A stretch of DNA of 64,000 nt, taken from the NCBI RefSeq assembly GCF_025154015.1, contig NZ_JAOAMV010000004.1, positions 124,001 to 188,000 of the forward strand. The letters run 5' to 3'. Origin of the DNA: Tsuneonella litorea (GTDB lineage Bacteria > Pseudomonadota > Alphaproteobacteria > Sphingomonadales > Sphingomonadaceae). Shown piece after piece: positions 58,560 through 64,000 of the stretch (its first letter is position 1; each line of letters begins with the position of its first letter). The notes under the pieces are model-generated. The model worked only from the letters and a program-made list of their open reading frames with translations. It ran no database searches and was not told where the DNA came from. Made by a program: the position numbers and the translations under genes.

Positions 58560-59269
58560 CAACCGGCCGGAGGCAGCGCGGCGGCGACAGCATCGTCGGT
58601 CGCCGCGACCAGCGCCGCGACCCCGCGCGCGGTCGGGTGGATGCGGTCGGGCTGGAGCATCGCCGGGTCGGTGAACACGTCCTCGGTCACGAACGGCACC
58701 AGCTTCGCCCCGTATTCCTTCGCGAGATCGGGATAGATCGCGTCGAACGTCTCCTGCCACGCGGCCCCGTAGTTGGGGGGCGCCTGCAATCCGTAGAGCA
58801 CGGCCGGTATGCCGCGCGCCTTCAACTCGTCCAGCATCGCGGCAAGGTTGGCGCGGGTCTGCTCGGGCGGCAGGCCGCGCAGGAGGTCGTTGCCGCCGAG
58901 TTCGAGGATGACGAGGTCGGGCTTTTCGGGCTGGGCATCGAGCGTGAAGGCGAGCCGCTGGCGGCCGGCGGCGGTCGTTTCGCCGGAAACGCCGGCGTTG
59001 GCGATCCGCACGTTGCGCCCCTCGGCCCGCAGCGCGGCCTCGAGCATGGCCGGATAGCTCTGCTTCGCCGGATCGGCGAGGCCGTAGCCGGCGAACAGCG
59101 AATCGCCGAACGCCAGCACGCGCAGCTCGGGACCGGAGACTTCGGCCGCAGCGGCGGCGGTCGCGGCGGGTGTGGCAGCCGGTTCGGGCACCGGCGCCTC
59201 GTCGCGGCAACCCGCCAGCGCCCCGAGCGCCCCCAGCGCCAGGATAATCGACAATCCACCTACCCGCAT
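58559..59269 (-). CDS. TesA-like SGNH arylesterase, predicted lipoprotein
   Basis: A 236-residue esterase of the TesA type. The N terminus is a lipoprotein signal with lipobox LGALAGC at C21, followed by an Ala/Pro linker. The SGNH residues are all present: S57 in AFGDSLFAGYG, the glycine of NAGVSGETT, the asparagine of ELGGNDLLRG, and Asp-His in DRIHPTARG. E. coli TesA is periplasmic, so a lipid-anchored form is a variation. It is divergent from the ybbA/ybbP genes, as in E. coli. Confidence 0.92.
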   Translation of the reverse strand: MRVGGLSIILALGALGALAGCRDEAPVPEPAATPAATAAAAAEVSGPELRVLAFGDSLFAGYGLADPAKQSYPAMLEAALRAEGRNVRIANAGVSGETTAAGRQRLAFTLDAQPEKPDLVILELGGNDLLRGLPPEQTRANLAAMLDELKARGIPAVLYGLQAPPNYGAAWQETFDAIYPDLAKEYGAKLVPFVTEDVFTDPAMLQPDRIHPTARGVAALVAATDDAVAAALPPAG

Positions 59270-59321
59270 CGACCGGTTTCCTATTGCTACCCTTGGTGCC
59301 CGACCCCAGCTATGCCATTCC

Positions 59322-60017
59322 ATGCCCGTGACAAGCCCAGACGCGGCGATTTCCGCCCGCAACCTCACCCTCACCCTCGGCACGCCGGCCGCCCCGGTCG
59401 AGATCCTCAAGGGCATCGACCTCGACGTCGCGCGCGGCGAAGTGGTCGCGTTGCTCGGCCCCTCGGGCTCGGGCAAGTCGAGCCTGATGGCGGTGCTGAC
59501 CGGGCTCGAGCGTGCGAGCGGCGGGTCGCTGACAGTGGCCGGCGCCGATTTCTCCGACATGGACGAAGACGGCCTCGCCCGCGCGCGGCGGGGCCGGATC
59601 GGGATCGTGCTCCAGGCCTTTCACCTGCTGCCGACGATGACCGCGGTCGAGAACGTCGCCACCCCGATGGAGCTGGCCGGCATGCCCGATGCCCGCGCGC
59701 GCGCCGCGGCCGAGCTCGACGCGGTCGGCCTCGGGCACCGCAAGGACCATTACCCGGCGCAGCTGTCGGGCGGCGAGCAGCAGCGTGTCGCAATCGCCCG
59801 CGCCACCGCGCCGCGCCCGCCGCTGATCTTCGCCGACGAGCCGACCGGCAACCTCGACGCCGCGACCGGCCACGCGATCATCGACCTGTTGTTCGCACAG
59901 GCCGCCGACACCGGCGCGACGCTGCTCGTCATCACCCACGACGTCGAACTTGCCGAGCGCTGCGGCCGGGTCATCACCATCGGCGACGGCCGGATCGCGA
60001 GCGACGTGTCGCGGTGA
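59322..60017 (+). CDS. ybbA: ABC transporter ATP-binding protein (YbbA/LolD-like)
   Basis: A 231-residue ATPase. Walker A is GPSGSGKS at residues 46-53, the signature is LSGGEQQR, Walker B is LIFADEP, and the switch is VITHD. It belongs to the MacB/LolD/YbbA class. The divergent TesA-like gene and the following large permease match E. coli tesA-ybbA-ybbP. The ATG at 59322 is preferred; its stop overlaps the GTG of the permease. Confidence 0.9.
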   Translation: MPVTSPDAAISARNLTLTLGTPAAPVEILKGIDLDVARGEVVALLGPSGSGKSSLMAVLTGLERASGGSLTVAGADFSDMDEDGLARARRGRIGIVLQAFHLLPTMTAVENVATPMELAGMPDARARAAAELDAVGLGHRKDHYPAQLSGGEQQRVAIARATAPRPPLIFADEPTGNLDAATGHAIIDLLFAQAADTGATLLVITHDVELAERCGRVITIGDGRIASDVSR

Positions 60018-62524
60018 GTTGGGGCACGGCCTGGCGCATCGCGCGGCGCGACCTGTCGGCGCGCTTCCGCGGGCTGCGGCTCCTGCTGGTCTGCCTGTTC
60101 CTCGGCACCGGCGCGCTCGCCGCGATCGGCACGCTGACCGGTACGATCGAGCAGCAGCTCGACGAACGGGGCCGCGAATTTCTCGGCGGCGATCTCCAGG
60201 TCGCGGTCTGGCAGCGCGCCCTCGCGCCCGACGAAGTGGCCGCGCTTCGCGAGCTCGGCGAAGTTTCGCAGGGTACGCGGATGCAGGCGATGGCATCGAC
60301 CGGCGCGGCGGCGGCGCCGGTGGAGCTGAAGGCGGTCGACGACCGCTGGCCGCTCTACGGCACCGCGACACTGGCCGGCGGCAAGGCGGTGGGTGCGCCG
60401 CCGCCGGGACAGGCGTGGCTGGCACAGGGCGCGGCGGACCGGCTGGGCGTGGGCGTAGGCGACAGATTCTCCATCGGCACGGCGGAACTGGCGGTTGGCG
60501 GCGTCCTCGATGAAGAGCCCGACCGGCTCGGCGAGGGCTTCCAGCTCGGCCCGACGGTGATCGTCCGCGAAAGCGTGGCCGCGGCCGCCGGGCTCACCGC
60601 GCCGGGCGCGATGTACCGCACCAAGACCAACGTCGCCTTCGCGGAAGACCGCGACGCGCAGGCCGCCGAGGACGCGCTCAAGGCGCGCTTCCCGAACGCC
60701 GGGTTCGAGATCCGCACTCGCGACCGCGGGGCGCCGGGCGCGGACCGCTTCGTCGGCCGGATGGGCGAATTCCTGACGCTGGTCGGGCTTGCCGCGCTGG
60801 TGATCGCCGGGATCGGCATCGGCGGCGGAGTATCCTCGTACCTCGACGCGCGGCGGCAGGGGATCGCGACGTTGAAGGTGCTCGGCGCGACAAGCGGCGA
60901 CATCGCGCGGATCTACGCGCTCGAGATCGGCGCCGCCGCGCTCGTCGGCAGCCTTGCCGGGATCGCGACCGGGGTGGCGATCACCCCCCTGCTCGCCCAG
61001 GCGCTTGACGGACTGCTGCCCGTGGGTAGCGGGGTGACGTTCGCTCCCGGAGCGCTGCTGACCGCGCTCGCCTATGGCCTGCTGGTCGCGCTGGTGTTCG
61101 CCGCGCCGCCGCTGGTGCGCGCGCGGCATTTCCCAGCGATGGCGTTGATGCGCGAACGGGTGAGCCCGCTGGCGCGCGACCGGGCCGCGCTGGTGCCCGT
61201 GCTCGCCGGGCTCGGCGCGATCGTCGCGCTCGCGCTCGGCACGGCGCGGCAGCCGCTGCTGACCGCGGGCTTCCTTGTTGGCGCCGCCGGCGCGCTGGCG
61301 TTGCTAGCGCTGCTCGGCTGGGCGATCCGCAAGGGTGCGGCACGCCTGCCCCGCCCGCGCGATCCGTTGTGGCGCGCCGCGCTCGCCAACCTCCACCGCC
61401 CAGGCGCGGCGACCGGCACGCTGGTGACAGCCCTCGGCTTCGGCCTTGCCGCGTTCGTGTTGCTCGCGGCGGTGCAGACCAGCATCGACGGCACCGTGGC
61501 CAAGCGCGTGCCGGCGGAAGCGCCCGATTACTTCGTGCTCGACCTGCCGAAGGACGAGGCCGCAAAGTTCCGCGCGCTGGTCGAGCGCGATGCGCCGGGA
61601 TCGGACGTGCGCACGGTGCCCGCGCTGCGCGGGGCGATCCTCGCCTATGGCCCCAGCGACGCGATGACCCGCGTCGCCAGCCTCGGCGACGACTTGCCCG
61701 AAGGCGCCTGGGCGCTGCGGGGCGAACGCGGGCTGACCTATGCCGAAACCGTCCCGCCGGGGAACACGGTGACCGCGGGCAAGTGGTGGCCGGCGGATTA
61801 CGATGGCGAACCGCTCGTCTCGATCGACGAGGACCTCGCCGACGCGATCGGGCTGGATGTCGGCGACTACCTGACGATCGGCGTGCTCGGGGTCGAACGC
61901 ACCGCGCGGATCGCCTCGTTGCGGCGGATCGACTGGCAGTCGATGGGCTTCAACTACGTGCTGGTGTTCAGTCCCAACACGCTCGCGGACGCGCCGCACA
62001 ACCTCGCCGCGACGATCGAACTGCCCGGCGAGGCAGGCAGAAGCGTGCTGCTGCAAGCGCTGGTCCGGGCGTTTCCCTCGTCGAGCGTGATCGAGACCGG
62101 CCCGGTGCTGCGCCAGGCGCGCGACCTCCTCGCGCAGGTCGGCCTCGCCACGCTCGCCGCGGCCTCGGTCGCGGTGCTGGCGGGCCTAGCCGTGCTGCTC
62201 GGCGCGATCGCGGCCGCGCGCGCACAGCGGACCTACGATACCGTGGTGTTGCGCGTGCTCGGCGCGAGCCGGCGGCAGGTGCTGCTGCTCGCGCTGGCCG
62301 AATACGGCGCGCTGGCGCTGGTGCTGGCGGGCGTGGCGCTCGCGATGGGCCTCGGCGCGGCGTGGTACGTGGTCACGCAGATGTTCGAGTTCGAGTGGCT
62401 GCCGCAGTGGAGCGCGGTCGGCGGTGTCCTGGCCGCGGGGCTGGCGCTGGTGGTCGGCTTCGCGCTGATCGGCGCGCTGCCGCTGCTGCGCGCCAAACCG
62501 GCGCAGGCGCTGCGGGCGCTTTAG
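60014..62524 (+). CDS. ybbP: ABC transporter permease, FtsX-like (YbbP)
   Basis: An 836-residue permease with two FtsX-type domains, each with a large periplasmic domain and groups of transmembrane helices. It starts at a GTG overlapping the ATPase stop: WGTAWRIARRDLSARFRGLR, then GALAAIGTLTGTIEQQL. The inner parts have RQGIATLKVLGATSGDIARI and YDTVVLRVLGASRRQVLLL, the cytoplasmic loops expected to contact the ATPase. The substrate of YbbA-YbbP is not known with certainty. Confidence 0.92.
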   Translation: MSWGTAWRIARRDLSARFRGLRLLLVCLFLGTGALAAIGTLTGTIEQQLDERGREFLGGDLQVAVWQRALAPDEVAALRELGEVSQGTRMQAMASTGAAAAPVELKAVDDRWPLYGTATLAGGKAVGAPPPGQAWLAQGAADRLGVGVGDRFSIGTAELAVGGVLDEEPDRLGEGFQLGPTVIVRESVAAAAGLTAPGAMYRTKTNVAFAEDRDAQAAEDALKARFPNAGFEIRTRDRGAPGADRFVGRMGEFLTLVGLAALVIAGIGIGGGVSSYLDARRQGIATLKVLGATSGDIARIYALEIGAAALVGSLAGIATGVAITPLLAQALDGLLPVGSGVTFAPGALLTALAYGLLVALVFAAPPLVRARHFPAMALMRERVSPLARDRAALVPVLAGLGAIVALALGTARQPLLTAGFLVGAAGALALLALLGWAIRKGAARLPRPRDPLWRAALANLHRPGAATGTLVTALGFGLAAFVLLAAVQTSIDGTVAKRVPAEAPDYFVLDLPKDEAAKFRALVERDAPGSDVRTVPALRGAILAYGPSDAMTRVASLGDDLPEGAWALRGERGLTYAETVPPGNTVTAGKWWPADYDGEPLVSIDEDLADAIGLDVGDYLTIGVLGVERTARIASLRRIDWQSMGFNYVLVFSPNTLADAPHNLAATIELPGEAGRSVLLQALVRAFPSSSVIETGPVLRQARDLLAQVGLATLAAASVAVLAGLAVLLGAIAAARAQRTYDTVVLRVLGASRRQVLLLALAEYGALALVLAGVALAMGLGAAWYVVTQMFEFEWLPQWSAVGGVLAAGLALVVGFALIGALPLLRAKPAQALRAL

Positions 62525-62525
62525 G

Positions 62526-62562
62526 AGAAAGGCCCGCCTCCCCGGGGAAGCGGGCCTTTCTT
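62526..62562. terminator. Bidirectional-looking terminator between ybbP and the DUF805 gene
   Basis: A 10-bp stem (AAAGGCCCGC at 62528-62537, GCGGGCCTTT at 62550-62559), with more pairing inside, lies two bases after the ybbP stop. The plus-strand side ends TTTCTT and the minus-strand side ends TTTCTCC, so it can serve both convergent genes. Confidence 0.8.
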
Positions 62563-62579
62563 GCCGTTCCCGGTGACCC

Positions 62580-63038
62580 TTAGGCGAAGGTTTCGGCCTC
62601 GCCCATGCCCTTGGGATCGGGACCGAAACGGTTCGGGCCCGGCGTGCCCGGCAGCGCCATCAGCACGAGGAAGGCGATCGACACCAGGAACCCGAGATAC
62701 GGGATCATGCCGCCGATGATCGCGCCCAGGTACCACCAGCCGCTCATGTCGCGGTCGTGCAGACGCCGGACGGTGACCGCGATGCTCGGGATGAGGATCA
62801 CGAGAAACCATACGAGAATCAGCAAACCCATTCCCCCGAACAGCGCGGCAAGCCCGGCCGAGGGATCGCCGCTCGCCTCGGCATCGAGCACGCCGGCGGC
62901 ACCCCCGGCACCGAGCACGATGAACATCAGCACCGTCACGACGATGACGTTGAGCAGCGTGAACATCCAGTATTCCATCCGGCGCGACCGGCCCGAGAAT
63001 TCGGCGTAGCGCTTGAACGGCAGGATCATCCATTCCAT
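62580..63038 (-). CDS. DUF805 membrane protein
   Basis: A 152-residue protein with about four transmembrane helices. It begins MEWMILPFKRYAEFSGRSRR and has TVRRLHDRDMSGWWYL and GPNRFGPDPKG near the end, which are the DUF805 hallmarks. The N-terminal FKRYAEFSGRSRRMEYW block is also standard. Function of the family is unknown. The ATG at 63038 has GGGGGAG upstream; longer in-frame readings are not protein-like. Confidence 0.92.
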   Translation of the reverse strand: MEWMILPFKRYAEFSGRSRRMEYWMFTLLNVIVVTVLMFIVLGAGGAAGVLDAEASGDPSAGLAALFGGMGLLILVWFLVILIPSIAVTVRRLHDRDMSGWWYLGAIIGGMIPYLGFLVSIAFLVLMALPGTPGPNRFGPDPKGMGEAETFA

Positions 63039-63102
63039 GTCGTGTACTCCCCCTTTGTCTTTCCCTGGCGCGAGGGAATCACACAAGCGCCTGACGCGCA
63101 AC

Positions 63103-63132
63103 AAAAAAAGGGCCCCGCGGACGGGACCCTTT
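63103..63132 (-). terminator. Terminator after the third TonB receptor
   Basis: A 9-bp stem (AGGGCCCCG at 63109-63117, CGGGACCCT at 63122-63130, one G-U pair) is followed on the minus strand by a run of seven T. It lies about 25 bases after the receptor stop. Confidence 0.88.
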
Positions 63133-63153
63133 CTCGTGTGTCGACGGGCGCGA

Positions 63154-64000
63154 TCAGAACTTGAAGCGCGCCGCCACGCCGTAGGTGCGCGGCTGGTTGA
63201 TGTAACCCGACAGCGAGCCGTCCTGCGCCACCGAATCGAACATGCCGGTGATGTAGCGGTCGTTGAGGATGTTGCGGCCCCAGACCGACAGCTCGAGGCC
63301 GTTCTGCATCGCGAAGGTAAGCGATGCGTTGAGGTCGTCGACCTCGCGGCGATACCGCGAAGCAAGCAGAATGCCGGCCGCGGGGGTTCCGAACTTGGTG
63401 AAGCCTTCCTCGACCTGCACGGGCGACTGATAGTTGTAATCGCCGCGGAAGATCAGGTGGTTACCGCCCGAAAGCTCCTTGTCGTACTGCATGCCGAACG
63501 AAGCCGCGATCTTCGGAATGTTCGAAATCTCGCGGCCCGACAGGTCGCCCAGCGGAGAGCCGGGGAAGCTGTCGTACTTGGGTTCGAGATAGGTCATCGC
63601 GAGGAACAGCGAGAGGTCGCGCGTCGGGCTCACCCGCCCGTCGAACTCGATCCCGAAGGTCGACTGCTTCGGAGCGTTTGCGAAGACGAAGCTGGCCCCG
63701 ACGAAGGTGTTCGTCTGGAAGTTCGTGATCGACTGCTTGAAGAAGGTGAGGTTGGCCGACGCGATCCGCCCCCAGTCACCTTTCAGACCCAGTTCGTAGA
63801 CGGTCGAGTTCTCGGGCAGCGCGAAGCGCGTGCCCGGCCGCAGGTTGGTGACGGCCAGGTTCTGCGCCACGAGCTGGGCATAGTCCGCCGCGAGCGGCCG
63901 GCTGTCGCGCGACAGGTTCCACGAGCTTGCCTTGAAGCCCGTCGCATAGCTGACGTAGGCGTTGAGCGTCGGGCTGATCTCGTAGGCGAGCCGCGCGGTC
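63154..64000 (-). CDS. TonB-dependent receptor, C-terminal part (runs off the window)
   Basis: The last 281 residues of an outer-membrane receptor. The frame is open to the window edge; it contains PTLNAYVSYATGFKASSWNL and then YAQL, a set of alternating beta strands (LGLKGDWGRIASANLTFFKQ) and the terminal strand YGVAARFKF with the usual final phenylalanine. The ATG-free join at 63870 shows that this is the end of a longer gene. The FKASSWNLSRDSRP region is typical of sphingomonad receptors. Substrate is unknown. Confidence 0.9.
   Translation of the reverse strand, partial: TARLAYEISPTLNAYVSYATGFKASSWNLSRDSRPLAADYAQLVAQNLAVTNLRPGTRFALPENSTVYELGLKGDWGRIASANLTFFKQSITNFQTNTFVGASFVFANAPKQSTFGIEFDGRVSPTRDLSLFLAMTYLEPKYDSFPGSPLGDLSGREISNIPKIAASFGMQYDKELSGGNHLIFRGDYNYQSPVQVEEGFTKFGTPAAGILLASRYRREVDDLNASLTFAMQNGLELSVWGRNILNDRYITGMFDSVAQDGSLSGYINQPRTYGVAARFKF

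Overview
The window is GC-rich chromosomal DNA from an alphaproteobacterium, most probably Sphingomonadales and within that an Erythrobacteraceae-like lineage. This is inferred from the mdh-sucD-sucA-sucB-lpdA TCA cluster, the ribosomal protein block, three TonB-dependent receptors, an HWE-type sensor kinase and ribosomal proteins with long low-complexity tails. No database search was run; all product names rest on motifs and gene order read from the sequence.

Layout. 1-1000: the start of a BtuB-like receptor behind a cobalamin riboswitch (minus strand). 1-4.9 kb: a SleB-type cell wall hydrolase, a small hypothetical protein, a membrane GGDEF-EAL protein and a 50-residue membrane peptide. 5-12.5 kb: the TCA operon mdh-sucD-sucA-sucB-lpdA, with sucC absent from its expected place. 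12.6-15.8 kb: amidase, PepSY membrane protein, a hypothetical protein and a TRIC/YadS-like channel. 15.8-19.6 kb (minus): two related exported glycine-zipper-like proteins, the second behind a strongly folded leader, and an exported prolyl oligopeptidase. 19.7-40.15 kb (minus): one nearly continuous str-S10-spc-alpha block (rpsL-rpsG-fusA-tuf, rpsJ to rplO, secY, adk, an inserted SRPBCC-like gene, rpsM-rpsK-rpoA-rplQ).

40.2-43.2 kb is accessory DNA: a palindromic element, a possible small RNA with its own terminator, a single-chain restriction-modification gene (nuclease-methylase-specificity) cut by an in-frame amber codon, and the N-terminal stub of a second DNA methyltransferase. 43.4-47.9 kb holds an HTH protein, a cold-shock protein, a GNAT acetyltransferase, a LysR regulator preceded by three tandem 40/41-bp repeats that each encode the same 7-residue mini-ORF, an Amj-like lipid II flippase, and ApaG. 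47.9-54.4 kb (minus): HWE histidine kinase, MetZ, a large TonB receptor and a small membrane protein. 54.5-62.5 kb: a PMT-like glycosyltransferase facing an overlapping operon (arylesterase, recO, leuB, GT2-GtrA), and a divergent YbbA/YbbP-type ABC transporter. 62.5-64 kb: a DUF805 protein and the C-terminal end of a third TonB receptor.

The most unusual signals are in RNA and small elements: triplicated mini-ORFs before the LysR gene, a three-stem leader that hides a Shine-Dalgarno site, a perfect 23-bp inverted repeat between rpsL and rpsG, a terminator-like hairpin in the S10 leader, and the amber-interrupted restriction-modification gene.
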